From Streptomyces sp. NBC_00376 (GTDB lineage Bacteria; Actinomycetota; Actinomycetes; Streptomycetales; Streptomycetaceae), in assembly GCF_036077095.1 (NCBI RefSeq), contig NZ_CP107960.1, forward strand, positions 3,968,001-4,032,000: DNA of 64,000 nt. Reading direction: 5' to 3'. Positions 34,363-41,948 of the stretch are shown here, in pieces. Numbering within the stretch: the stretch's first letter is position 1; each line of letters opens with the position of its first letter. The notes beneath the pieces were generated by a model that saw nothing but the letters and a program-made list of their open reading frames with translations, had not been told where the DNA came from and ran no database searches. Position numbers and translations under genes: made by a program.

Positions 34363-34377
34363 TGAAAACGATTATCA
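34363..34377. promoter_or_regulatory. Zur/Fur-type box at the importer promoter
   Basis: TGAAAACGATTATCA is a 15-bp dyad differing from the actinobacterial Zur consensus (TGAAAAT-GA-TTTTCA pattern) at few positions. It lies 16 bp before the binding-protein start, in an abrupt AT-rich island. On the minus strand it contains GATAAT, a plausible -10, so a bound repressor would block transcription. DmdR/IdeR boxes have a different pattern (TTAGGTTAGG), so zinc or another Fur-family metal is favoured. Confidence 0.7.
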
Positions 34378-34378
34378 C

Positions 34379-34963
34379 TTACCGGGTGGGGGTGGCGGGC
34401 ACCGGCACCGGCAGCTCGAAGTGGACGATGCCCTGGCCGCCGCCCGGCAGCGCGCGCTCGTCGCACACCTCGTCCGCCAGCGACCGCCAGAACGGCTCGG
34501 CGCCGGGCACGGCCGGGTCGGTGTGCAGGTAGATCGCCGCGTAGCCGCCGGCCGCCGCGACGAAGTCGCACAGCTCGCGCACCAGCCGCCGGGCCAGGCC
34601 GTGCCTGCGGTGGCCGGGCGCGACGTAGATCCGGCAGAGCTGGGCGGTGGTGCCGGACGGGAAGCGGTCCGCGACCCACCGCGGATTGGGCGGCGCCTGG
34701 GGCCCGCGGTCGCGCACCGCGCCGGTGGCGACGATCTCGCCGTCGCGCTCGACGACCAGCAGGGTGCAGCGGTCCGGGCGCAGGTAGGCGGCATCGGGGT
34801 CGATGATGTCGGCGTGCCAGCGCGGTACGTAGCCGGACTTCAGGTCGCGGTAGACGGTGTCGAGCATCACGGCCCGCGCACCGCCGAGATCGGCAGGGGT
34901 GGCGGTGCGCAGTGCGTACCCGTCGGCTCCGGCCCTTACCGGCGCCACCGTCGTCGTGCTCAT
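34379..34963 (-). CDS. GNAT-family N-acetyltransferase
   Basis: A 194-residue GNAT enzyme counting from the ATG at 34963 (MSTTTVAPVRAGADGYALRT). The acetyl-CoA loop is IYVAPGHRRHGLARRLVREL. A distinctive VMLDTVYRDLKSGYVPRWHA segment precedes it, and the C-terminal beta strand ends VHFELPVPVPATPTR. Substrate unknown. A further in-frame ATG ten codons upstream (34993) is possible, but that region overlaps a large inverted repeat, so I prefer 34963. The stop lies 2 bp from the Zur-like box of the importer operon on the same strand, so the two may be linked. Confidence 0.8.
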   Translation of the reverse strand: MSTTTVAPVRAGADGYALRTATPADLGGARAVMLDTVYRDLKSGYVPRWHADIIDPDAAYLRPDRCTLLVVERDGEIVATGAVRDRGPQAPPNPRWVADRFPSGTTAQLCRIYVAPGHRRHGLARRLVRELCDFVAAAGGYAAIYLHTDPAVPGAEPFWRSLADEVCDERALPGGGQGIVHFELPVPVPATPTR

Positions 34964-34988
34964 CCGCGAGCCCACCGTCCTCGTACGA

Positions 34989-35027
34989 CACATCGCTTGC
35001 CGCTCCAGCGTACGTGCAAGCGATGTG
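34989..35027. repeat. 12-bp inverted repeat upstream of the GNAT gene
   Basis: CACATCGCTTGC (34989-35000) pairs perfectly with GCAAGCGATGTG (35016-35027) around 15 bases. It could be an operator (half-site GCTTGC) or a terminator hairpin for ispF. Overlapping it on the + strand is a TGCAA-N6-TGCAA direct repeat at 35015-35030. Confidence 0.6.
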
Positions 35028-35075
35028 CAACAAGGCCGGGGCCCGGAGGTCCCGGCAGGTCAGGGCCGTGCGGGC

Positions 35076-35618
35076 TCAGCCGGTGCGGTAGACCAGCGCG
35101 GTCGCGATCCCGGCGATGCCCTCACCCCGGCCGGTGAAGCCGAGCCCGTCGGAGGTGGCCGCGGAGAGCGAGACGGGCGCCCCGACGGCGGCCGACAGCA
35201 CCTTCTGCGCCTCGTCGCGCCGCTTGCCGATCTTCGGCCGTACGCCGACGACCTGGACGGCGACATTGCCGATCTCGAAGCCCCCGGCCCGCACGATCCG
35301 GGCCGCCTCGGTCAGCAGGGTCACCCCGGCGGCGCCGGACCACTCGGGCCGCCCGGTGCCGAAGTGCTGCCCGAGGTCGCCGAGCCCGGCGGCCGAGAAG
35401 AGCGCGTTGCACGCGGCGTGCGCGACGACATCGGCGTCGGAGTGCCCGGCGAGCCCCGGCCCCTCGCCCTCCCAGAGCAGCCCCGCGCACCACAGCTCGC
35501 GGCCCTCCTCGAAGGCGTGGATGTCGGTGCCGATCCCGACCTGCGGGATCACGGGCCCGGCCCGTTCCGCGGAAGCCGCCTCGGCCCCCTCGCGCCCCAA
35601 CGTTTCCTCAGAAGCCAT
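35076..35618 (-). CDS. ispF: 2-C-methyl-D-erythritol 2,4-cyclodiphosphate synthase
   Basis: A 180-residue IspF, the step of the MEP isoprenoid pathway that releases CMP to form the cyclic diphosphate. The zinc site is [10 protein letters not shown] with Asp and His ligands, and the second is [20 protein letters not shown]. The family signature [11 protein letters not shown] varies slightly from the usual FPDTD region. [17 protein letters not shown] forms the CDP-binding end. The first 24 residues are a nonconserved extension. The gene overlaps ispD by 11 bp on the same strand, a common pairing of these two enzymes. Confidence 0.96.
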   Translation of the reverse strand: MASEETLGREGAEAASAERAGPVIPQVGIGTDIHAFEEGRELWCAGLLWEGEGPGLAGHSDADVVAHAACNALFSAAGLGDLGQHFGTGRPEWSGAAGVTLLTEAARIVRAGGFEIGNVAVQVVGVRPKIGKRRDEAQKVLSAAVGAPVSLSAATSDGLGFTGRGEGIAGIATALVYRTG

Positions 35619-36354
35619 CGTTCGCCCTCCTGCGTGCGAGTACCGCCTCGGCCAGCACCAGATCCAGCGGCCGCGTCACCTTGAACGCCTCTTCGTGCCC
35701 GGGTACGACCACCACGGGCGCCCCGAGCTGCTCCACCATGCCCGCGTCGTCCGTCGCGCCCTCGCCGCTGACGGCGACGGTCCCGTGCGCCCGCACGAGC
35801 GTGTCGCGGTCGAAGCCCTGCGGGGTCTGCACGGCACGCAGCCTGGCCCGCACGGGCGTCCCGAGCACCGGCTCCGGCTCCCCCGGCGCACCGGGCTCGA
35901 CCTCCTTGACTGTGTCGGCCAGCGGCAGCGCGGGGACGACGGCGGGCGCCCCGTCCCGTACCGCCTCGATCACCGCGTCCACCGTGTCGACGGGCACCAG
36001 CGGGCGCGCCGCGTCGTGGACGAGGACGACGGAGATGTCCTCGGGCAGCGCGTCGACGCCGAGCCGCACCGACTCCTGGCGGGTGTCGCCGCCGGGCACC
36101 ACGAGGTAGTCGGTGCGCTCGGGCAGGGCGTGCTCGTCGAGCAGGTTCTTGACCTCGTGGGCGCCGTCCGGCGGCGCGACGACCACGACCAGGGAGACGG
36201 CACGGGACGCCGCCATGGCCCGTACCGCGTGGATCAGCATGGGTGTCCCGCCCAGCGCGCGGAGCGCCTTGGGGGCGCCCGGACCGAGCCGTACACCGCG
36301 GCCGGCTGCGGGAATCACGGCGGCCGTGCGGTACGGACGCGATTGATCAGACAT
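35608..36354 (-). CDS. ispD: 2-C-methyl-D-erythritol 4-phosphate cytidylyltransferase
   Basis: A 248-residue IspD that joins CTP and MEP in the isoprenoid pathway. [20 protein letters not shown] is the CTP-binding glycine-rich loop with catalytic Arg and Lys. [13 protein letters not shown] and [18 protein letters not shown] follow. [14 protein letters not shown] is the IspD signature, and [19 protein letters not shown] the second. [11 protein letters not shown] binds MEP. GGAG lies 9 bases before the ATG at 36354; the longer frame to 36648 is intergenic. It is followed by ispF with overlap, and preceded by a 375-bp gap to carD. Confidence 0.97.
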   Translation of the reverse strand: MSDQSRPYRTAAVIPAAGRGVRLGPGAPKALRALGGTPMLIHAVRAMAASRAVSLVVVVAPPDGAHEVKNLLDEHALPERTDYLVVPGGDTRQESVRLGVDALPEDISVVLVHDAARPLVPVDTVDAVIEAVRDGAPAVVPALPLADTVKEVEPGAPGEPEPVLGTPVRARLRAVQTPQGFDRDTLVRAHGTVAVSGEGATDDAGMVEQLGAPVVVVPGHEEAFKVTRPLDLVLAEAVLARRRANDGF

Positions 36355-36729
36355 CGATTGCACTCCGGAGCTTCGGCATGTTTGTTTCCACAGCCGACGT
36401 GGGTATGGCCACAAGCGAGCCGGGCGCCGTGCCCTGACTCGACGGGGCCCTTTCCGTGACACCCGGTCGAAGTCGGACAAGCCGCACCGGCGCTCGGGAT
36501 CGGCTGCGCAAGATCGCGAGCAACGTATCGGGGGTATCACCGATGAAGCCAACGCATCGGTGCGTCGGGACGTAATCCGGACAGGCTGCGCCAGAAATTC
36601 GGCCACACGGCGGCCGTATCCAGCCACGCCATGACTGAAACCGGACATGCCGCGGCGCCCGACGACATACCGTGAATACGGTTGTCAGCGGGCACCGCGG
36701 CACATTGATTACGACCGGAGCGAGCCGGT
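36355..36729. other. Gap between carD and ispD (375 bp)
   Basis: No reading frame with coding bias. The sequence is moderately less GC-rich than its neighbours. It should hold the carD terminator and the ispD promoter, but I cannot single out either: no hairpin longer than about 7 bp and no clear -35/-10 pair is seen. ATTGATCA, an element of the palindrome upstream of carD, recurs at 36342-36349 just inside ispD. Confidence 0.6.
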
Positions 36730-37212
36730 TCAGGACGCGAGAACCTCGTCGAGCAGAGCCTCGGCCTTGTCTTCGTTCGTGTTCTCCGCGAGAGCGAGCT
36801 CGCTCACCAGAATCTGGCGAGCCTTGGCGAGCATGCGCTTCTCACCTGCGGAGAGTCCACGCTCGCGCTCACGACGCCACAGGTCGCGAACCACTTCGGC
36901 GACCTTGATGACATCGCCGGAGGCGAGCTTCTCGAGATTTGCCTTGTAGCGCCGGGACCAGTTCGTCGGCTCTTCTGCGTACGGCGCGCGAAGCACCTCG
37001 AAGACCCGGTCCAGCCCCTCCTGCCCGACCACGTCGCGCACACCCACGAACTCCGCATTGTCCGCCGGCACACGAACCGTCAAGTCGCCCTGGGCGACCT
37101 TGAGCACCAAGTAGGTCTTGTCCACGCCTTTGATCTGGCGAGTTTCGATAGCCTCGATCAGCGCGGCCCCGTGATGGGGATAGACCACGGTGTCGCCAAC
37201 CTTGAACGTCAT
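36730..37212 (-). CDS. carD: CarD-family RNA polymerase-binding transcription regulator
   Basis: A 160-residue CarD protein that binds the RNA polymerase beta subunit and stabilises open complexes, especially at rRNA promoters. The N-terminal Tudor-like RNAP-interaction domain begins [20 protein letters not shown] and runs to about residue 60. The C-terminal helical DNA-binding domain contains [20 protein letters not shown], including the conserved tryptophan that wedges into the -10 upstream edge. It is nearly identical in length to mycobacterial CarD. AAGGGG precedes the ATG. A long noncoding gap lies upstream. Confidence 0.97.
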   Translation of the reverse strand: MTFKVGDTVVYPHHGAALIEAIETRQIKGVDKTYLVLKVAQGDLTVRVPADNAEFVGVRDVVGQEGLDRVFEVLRAPYAEEPTNWSRRYKANLEKLASGDVIKVAEVVRDLWRRERERGLSAGEKRMLAKARQILVSELALAENTNEDKAEALLDEVLAS

Positions 37213-37852
37213 GTGACAGGTACCCCTTCCGTGGCTATCAAGAGTAACACGAGAACTGCTTCTCCTGAATGGCGTTTTCGCAGGTCAGGGCATATCTCGG
37301 GGCTTGACAACAGCGACACGCACGTGCTGCGGAAGGTTCACCGGGGGCGGAATTCGCAGGTCGGAGCCGTTGTGCGGGTGGGACGAAACGCACACCTTGC
37401 ACGCATCCGAACCACCCTCCGAAGGGGATGAACGTCCTGTTTTGTCGGGTTCCAGATGATGAACTTTCCGTACTCCGTTCGGAGATCGATCACCCGTACG
37501 GAGGTAAGTACCGTTGATCAATGGAATTGATCAACGGCGCGGCGCGATCGGTTATGCGCACGGAATGCGCCACGCTCCATGAATTGATCACCGGCGATAT
37601 GTGAACGGCATGTGACGGGCCGTTTCGGCGGCTGCCGGGCCCGCAAACCTTTGCCGGAAGCGGGCCGCCGAACGGTATGACCGCGGGAAGTGCCCGCGAG
37701 CGCCGGGGCGACCGAGATCGTCCTCAGGGGCGGGTCGGGTGCGGGGCCGGGCGGGCGGCTCGGTAGCCTAAGGCCGCTGACACACCCTTAGGGCGGCTTT
37801 ACGTCGCTCCCCACCCGTCCGCAGTCCGAACGTTCAAGGAGTTGCCGCCGCC
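37213..37852. other. 640-bp divergent control region between carD and the lipoprotein gene
   Basis: No coding sense on either strand. It contains the carD promoter side (37213-37320, AT-richer), a 27-bp palindrome at 37511-37537 and a third matching half-site at 37583-37594. The inverted repeat CCTAAGG (37767-37773) / CCTTAGG (37786-37792) lies just before the lipoprotein gene. The length and number of dyads are unusual for this compact window; a small RNA could be hidden here. Confidence 0.7.
37511..37537. promoter_or_regulatory. 27-bp perfect palindrome with a third half-site downstream
   Basis: Arms CCGTTGATCAAT (37511-37522) and ATTGATCAACGG (37526-37537) are perfect inverted repeats around GGA. 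ATTGATCACCGG at 37583-37594 is a third copy with one change, 57 bp further on. This is a strong operator candidate of unknown owner. Confidence 0.7.
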
Positions 37853-38491
37853 GTGAGCCGCAGCCTTCGACACGGCGCTCTCGCCGCCACAGCCATCGTG
37901 TTCTCGATCGCCTCGCTCGCCGCGTGCGGCGCGGGCAATGACGCCGCGACGCTCAAGGTCAGGCCGGACACTGCTGCCACCACCATCGGTGACATCAGCA
38001 TCCAGAACGCGAACGTCGTCACCCAGCCCGAGCTCACCGCCCAGGGCCCGGCCGTCGTCGCCGCGACGCTGTTCAACAACGGCACGAAGCCGCAGACCCT
38101 GGAAGCCATCACGCTGCCGGGTTCGAGCGCCTCGGTCCAGCTGCACGCCGCCAAGGGCGCCGGACCGGTCGTCGTCCCGGCCGGCGGCTCGGTGCTCCTG
38201 GGCGGCGAGGGCAACGCCTCCGCCGTCATCGAGAACGGCAGCGAGGCCGCCCAGGCGGGCAATGTGCAGCAGGTCGTCTTCAAGTTCAGCTCGGCGGGCG
38301 AGGTCCCGCTCGGCGCGTTCGTCGTGCCGGCGAAGAGCTACTTCACGGGCTACGGCCCGAGCACGCTGCCCGAGACCCCGGAGAAGTCGGCGGAGGCCAC
38401 GCCGACCGGTTCCGCCACGGCCCCCGCCGCCGGGTCGGAGGGCGACAGCGCCTCGGATTCGGAGAGCGGCGCGGACACGCAGACCGACTGA
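37853..38491 (+). CDS. Secreted lipoprotein next to the phoRP genes (DUF461-like)
   Basis: A 212-residue lipoprotein. The signal (ALAATAIVFSIASLAAC) ends in a clear lipobox. The mature region has an immunoglobulin-like fold pattern (IGDISIQNANVVTQPEL, VVAATLFNNGTKPQTLEAIT) resembling the DUF461/PCuAC copper-chaperone group, but the methionine/histidine copper ligands are missing. The Ser/Glu/Thr-rich tail is disordered. AAGGAG stands 11 bases before the GTG. It faces phoP across a very strong terminator and was, as I recall, the S. coelicolor SCO4231 neighbour. Function unknown. Confidence 0.85.
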   Translation: MSRSLRHGALAATAIVFSIASLAACGAGNDAATLKVRPDTAATTIGDISIQNANVVTQPELTAQGPAVVAATLFNNGTKPQTLEAITLPGSSASVQLHAAKGAGPVVVPAGGSVLLGGEGNASAVIENGSEAAQAGNVQQVVFKFSSAGEVPLGAFVVPAKSYFTGYGPSTLPETPEKSAEATPTGSATAPAAGSEGDSASDSESGADTQTD

Positions 38492-38541
38492 CCTGCCGAC
38501 CGCAGACCGACTGGCCTGCAGCTCCATGACGCAAGCCCGCT

Positions 38542-38585
38542 GACGGCGGAGGGCGCCCCCCGGATGGGGGGCGCCCTCCGCCGTC
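38542..38585. terminator. Bidirectional terminator between the lipoprotein gene and phoP
   Basis: A 20-bp perfect stem with arms 38542-38561 and 38566-38585 around GGAT, one of the strongest hairpins in the window, between two convergent genes. Confidence 0.9.
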
Positions 38586-38600
38586 GGCACATCAGGCGGT

Positions 38601-39281
38601 CTACGGCTCGAACTTGTACCCCAGGCCGCGCACCGTCACCAGGAAGCGTGGTGCGCCCGGGTCGGGCTCGATCTTGGCGCGCAGGCGCTTGACGTGGACG
38701 TCGAGGGTCTTGGTGTCACCCACGTAGTCCGCGCCCCACACCCGGTCGATCAGCTGCATGCGGGTCAGCACCCGGCCCGCGTTGCGCAGCAGCATCTCCA
38801 GCAGGTCGAACTCCTTGAGCGGGAGGTCGACCTTGCCACCGGCGACGGTGACGACGTGACGGTCCACGTCCATCCGCACCGGGCCCGCCTCCAGGGCGGC
38901 CGGGGTGACCTCCTCCGGCTCGCCGCGACGGCGCAGCACCGCGCGGATGCGGGCGACCAGCTCCCGCGAGGAGAACGGCTTGGTCACGTAGTCGTCGGCT
39001 CCTATTTCCAGGCCGACCACCTTGTCGATCTCGCTGTCCTTCGCCGTGACCATGATCACGGGGACATTGGACCTGCTGCGCAGCTGGCGGCAGACCTCCG
39101 TGCCGGGCAGGCCCGGCAGCATCAGGTCGAGCAGGACGAGGTCGGCGCCGTTGCGCTCGAACTCGTCAAGCCCGTCCGGGCCCGTGGCCGCGATGGCGAC
39201 CTCGAAGCCTTCCTTGCGGAGCATGTAGGACAGGGCGTCGCTGAAGGATTCCTCATCCTCGACGACGAGCACTCGGGTCAC
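38601..39281 (-). CDS. phoP: PhoP, phosphate response regulator (OmpR/PhoB family)
   Basis: A 226-residue response regulator. The receiver domain has phospho-acceptor Asp52 in LVLLDLMLPGLPGTEV and Lys in YVTKPFSSREL. The OmpR-type winged helix (about 130-226) has DLPLKEFDLLEMLLRNAGRV and KTLDVHVKRLRAKIE as recognition helix. It controls phosphate scavenging, and nitrogen and antibiotic genes, by binding 11-bp direct repeats. The GTG at 39281 overlaps the phoR stop (GTGA), so PhoR and PhoP are co-translated. Synteny with phoR, phoU and carD secures the name. Confidence 0.97.
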   Translation of the reverse strand: MTRVLVVEDEESFSDALSYMLRKEGFEVAIAATGPDGLDEFERNGADLVLLDLMLPGLPGTEVCRQLRSRSNVPVIMVTAKDSEIDKVVGLEIGADDYVTKPFSSRELVARIRAVLRRRGEPEEVTPAALEAGPVRMDVDRHVVTVAGGKVDLPLKEFDLLEMLLRNAGRVLTRMQLIDRVWGADYVGDTKTLDVHVKRLRAKIEPDPGAPRFLVTVRGLGYKFEP

Positions 39282-40555
39282 GGAAGGACCTCCGGGGCAG
39301 GGAATGGTTCAAGGGTGTCGGGGTGGGCGGGTCCATGGGGGCCGCCCTCGTCGCCGTTGACGACGGGCGTTCCGCCCGAGCTGCGGTCCCGTTCCCGTAC
39401 GGAGCCCGCTTCGGGCAGCCGCAGGGTGAAGGTGGAGCCCTGGCCCTCCGAGCTCCAGACCGTGACCTCCCCGCCGTGCGAGGCGGCCACGTGCTTGACG
39501 ATGGCGAGGCCGAGGCCGGTGCCACCGGTGGCCCGTGAGCGGGCCGGGTCGACGCGGTAGAAGCGTTCGAAGACCCGCTCGCGGTCCTTCTCCGAGATGC
39601 CGATGCCCTGGTCGGTCACGGCTATCTCGATCTGGTCCCCGCCGGGCACGGACAGTCGCCTGGCGGCGATGCCCACTCGGGTGCGGGCGGGACTGTAGTT
39701 GACGGCGTTCTCGACGAGGTTGCCGAGCGCCGCGGCGAGCTGGCCGCGGTTGCCCCAGATACGGAGCTCCGCGGTGCCGCCCGCAGCCATGGTGATCTGC
39801 TTGGAGTCGGCCTGCTGGCGGCAGCGGTCGATGGCCTCGGCCACCAGTTCGTCCACCCGGACCGGTTCGGCGTCCTCCAGCGGGTCGTCGTTCTGCACCC
39901 GCGAGAGGTCGATGATCTCCTGGACGAGGTTGGTCAGCCGGGTCGCCTCGATCTGCATCCGGCCCGCGAAGCGTTCCACCGCCTCCGGGTCGTCGGAGGC
40001 GTCCATCACGGCCTCGGAGAGCAGCGAGAGCGCGCCGACCGGGGTCTTGAGCTCATGGCTGACGTTGGCGACGAAGTCGCGCCGTACCGCCTCTATCCGG
40101 CGGGCCTCGGTGAGGTCCTCGACCAGCAGGAGCACCAGCCGGGAGCCGAGCGGGGCAACCCGGGCGGAGACCGCGAGGGCCTCGCCGCGGCCCGTACCGC
40201 GCCGCGGAAGGTCCAGTTCCACCTGCCGTATCTCGCCGTCGCGGCGGGTGTCCCTGGCCATGTTCAGCATCGCGTCGACGGCGAGCCGCCCGCCCCTGAC
40301 CAGCCCCAGCGCATAGGCGGCGGAGCTGGCCTTGACCACGCTGTCGCTCTCGTCGAGCACGACCGCCGAGGAGCTGAGCACGGACAGGACCGTGTCCACC
40401 CCGGGCGGCAGGGGTGCGTTGCTGTCGGGCCGCATGGAGGTCCGCGTCGGCTTCTTCTGGTCGCGCTCGCTCCAGCGGAACGCAAGCATGGCGATCACGC
40501 CGGTACACGCACCGCCGATCGCCGCAGCTGCGGCGACTGCCGCGTTCACGTCCAT
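39278..40555 (-). CDS. phoR: PhoR, phosphate sensor histidine kinase
   Basis: A 425-residue kinase with one N-terminal membrane helix (AAIGGACTGVIAMLAFRW) and no large extracellular domain. A degenerate PAS-like domain follows (about 55-150). The HisKA helix has His167 (FVANVSHELKTPVGAL), and the HATPase domain has N, G1 and G2 boxes (NLVENAVNYSP, VTDQGIGI, TGGTGLGLAIVKH). It phosphorylates PhoP in phosphate limitation, and PhoU normally keeps it off. The gene is divergent from phoU; the gap carries PhoP-type repeats, so the pair is self-regulated. Confidence 0.97.
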   Translation of the reverse strand: MDVNAAVAAAAAIGGACTGVIAMLAFRWSERDQKKPTRTSMRPDSNAPLPPGVDTVLSVLSSSAVVLDESDSVVKASSAAYALGLVRGGRLAVDAMLNMARDTRRDGEIRQVELDLPRRGTGRGEALAVSARVAPLGSRLVLLLVEDLTEARRIEAVRRDFVANVSHELKTPVGALSLLSEAVMDASDDPEAVERFAGRMQIEATRLTNLVQEIIDLSRVQNDDPLEDAEPVRVDELVAEAIDRCRQQADSKQITMAAGGTAELRIWGNRGQLAAALGNLVENAVNYSPARTRVGIAARRLSVPGGDQIEIAVTDQGIGISEKDRERVFERFYRVDPARSRATGGTGLGLAIVKHVAASHGGEVTVWSSEGQGSTFTLRLPEAGSVRERDRSSGGTPVVNGDEGGPHGPAHPDTLEPFPAPEVLP

Positions 40556-40628
40556 ACGTCAAGGTTATGCGGGTGTCGGAGCACTCTCCCAGCCATCCGA
40601 GTGCCTGTCCGAACACTCGTCGCCCAGA

Positions 40629-40661
40629 GTTCACCGAGGAGCAAGGGTTGGTTCACTTGGG
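40629..40661. promoter_or_regulatory. PHO box: PhoP direct-repeat units between phoR and phoU
   Basis: GTTCACCGAGG (40629-40639) and GTTCACTTGGG (40651-40661) match the 11-base PhoP repeat unit. They are 22 bp apart, leaving room for one degenerate unit between. The site lies between the divergent phoR and phoU starts, where PhoP is known to bind in S. coelicolor. Confidence 0.8.
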
Positions 40662-40753
40662 CGGCCGGAAGCCGACGCGTACGCCACTCAGGGTGGCAGC
40701 GTGGGGTTCGAACCGTGCCCCGGCCTTACACAGAGGACTGGAGAGGGACTTCC

Positions 40754-41431
40754 ATGCGTGACGCGTACCACGAGGAACTCGACTCGATCGGAGAAGGGCT
40801 GGTCGAGATGGCCCGCCTCGTCGGGTCGGCGATCGGCCGGGCGACGACGTCCATGCTCGATGCCGATCTCAAGCTCGCGGAGAGCGTGATCGCCGCGGAC
40901 CAGAAGGTCGACGACCTTCAGCACGACCTGGAGGCGCGGGCCATCGCCCTGCTCGCGCGGCAGCAGCCCGTGGCGACGGACCTGCGCATCGTGGTCACCT
41001 CCCTGCGGATGAGCGCCGACCTGGAGCGCTCCGGCGACCTCGCCCAGCACGTCGCCAAGCTTGCCCGGCTGCGGTTCCCGCACTCTGCGGTCCCGAACGA
41101 CCTGCACGCCACCATCCTGGAGATGGGGCAGCTGGCGCAGCGCCTGATGGCCAAGGCCGCCGAGGTGATCATCACCAAGGACGTCGACCTCGCGCTCCAG
41201 CTGGAGCAGGACGACGACGAGATGGACCTGCTGCACCGCACGCTGTTCCAGCACCTGATGGACGACCGCTGGAAGCACGGCATCGAGACGGCCGTGGACG
41301 TGACGCTGCTCGGCCGCTACTACGAGCGCTTCGCGGACCACGCGGTGTCGGTCGCCAAGCGGGTCGTGTACCTGGTGACGGGCGAGCACGCCGACGAGAT
41401 CCAGCAGCAGACGGCGGTGGAGGGCGCGTGA
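40754..41431 (+). CDS. phoU: PhoU, phosphate signalling modulator
   Basis: A 225-residue PhoU. Two tandem three-helix bundles each carry a metal-binding E/DxxxD-type motif: the first repeat around SAIGRATTSMLDADLKLAES and DLERSGDLAQHVAKLARL, the second around KAAEVIITKDVDLALQLEQD and GRYYERFADHAVSVAKRVVY. It links the Pst phosphate transporter to PhoR and represses the Pho response when phosphate is ample. GAGAGGGA precedes the ATG. Divergent from phoR with PhoP repeats between. The frame extension upstream is not coding. Confidence 0.96.
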   Translation: MRDAYHEELDSIGEGLVEMARLVGSAIGRATTSMLDADLKLAESVIAADQKVDDLQHDLEARAIALLARQQPVATDLRIVVTSLRMSADLERSGDLAQHVAKLARLRFPHSAVPNDLHATILEMGQLAQRLMAKAAEVIITKDVDLALQLEQDDDEMDLLHRTLFQHLMDDRWKHGIETAVDVTLLGRYYERFADHAVSVAKRVVYLVTGEHADEIQQQTAVEGA

Positions 41432-41667
41432 CCGGGGTGGCCGGCCGGAGCGCGTGACCGGGACGCCTGACCGGAGCGCGCAGCCAGGGCGCGTACGGGC
41501 GTGCGTGGGCGCATCGGGTCGCACAAATGTTTCTGCATGTGTGCGCCGTTGATGCGCCCGCCGGGTTGGGCATCCAATGGGGTGGGGCGGCACGCCTTGT
41601 CCGTACGCCCCGGTCGTACGCGCGTCCTCGTGGCGTACGGCCCTGTCGTACGCATTGAGGAGGAACC

Positions 41668-41817
41668 ATGGCCGATTCCCCCACGACCGACCCTCAGCAG
41701 GAGGCACCCGCCGAAGTGGTGCACCTGACCCTGCTCGGCGCCTGCGGCTGCGGCTCGGGCTGCGGCTGCGGCTGCCAGTCCGGAGCCCCGTGCCAGTGCG
41801 GTGGCTGCAGCGGCTGA
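41668..41817 (+). CDS. 49-residue cysteine-rich protein downstream of phoU
   Basis: ATG at 41668 with a very strong ribosome site (GAGGAGGAACC) opens a 49-codon frame. The first 23 residues are acidic and ordinary (MADSPTTDPQQEAPAEVVHL). The rest is almost only Cys, Gly and Ser: GACGCGSGCGCGC, then PCQCGGCSG, with eight cysteines in 24 residues. There is no signal peptide. It could bind copper or zinc like a metallothionein, or be a precursor peptide of a modified product, though no modifying enzyme lies nearby. It is followed by a strong hairpin and preceded by 236 bp with repeated GTCGTACGC elements, so it probably has its own promoter. Confidence 0.75.
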   Translation: MADSPTTDPQQEAPAEVVHLTLLGACGCGSGCGCGCQSGAPCQCGGCSG

Positions 41818-41841
41818 CCTGCTGCCACGCGATGCCGGGTA

Positions 41842-41877
41842 CGCCCCGCGCGGAGACGGAACGCTCCGCGCGGGGCG
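41842..41877. terminator. Bidirectional terminator after the cysteine-rich ORF
   Basis: CGCCCCGCGCGGAG (41842-41855) pairs perfectly with CTCCGCGCGGGGCG (41864-41877) around an 8-base loop, between two convergent genes. Confidence 0.85.
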
Positions 41878-41948
41878 CTGCCGTGCGCGGACGCGGCGAC
41901 GGGGCGGTTGATCAGGTCGGGCCGGGTGCCGCCCGGAGTGAAACCGCC

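Noticed and set aside
31120..34365. A 1081-codon open frame on the + strand opposite the ABC genes
   Set aside because: Low-complexity Ala/Arg/Gly sequence antisense to a well-supported permease and binding protein. No family signatures.
40699..40712. GGGTTCGAACCGTGCC, resembling a tRNA T-loop
   Set aside because: No acceptor, D or anticodon arms can be formed around it; it is the phoU leader.
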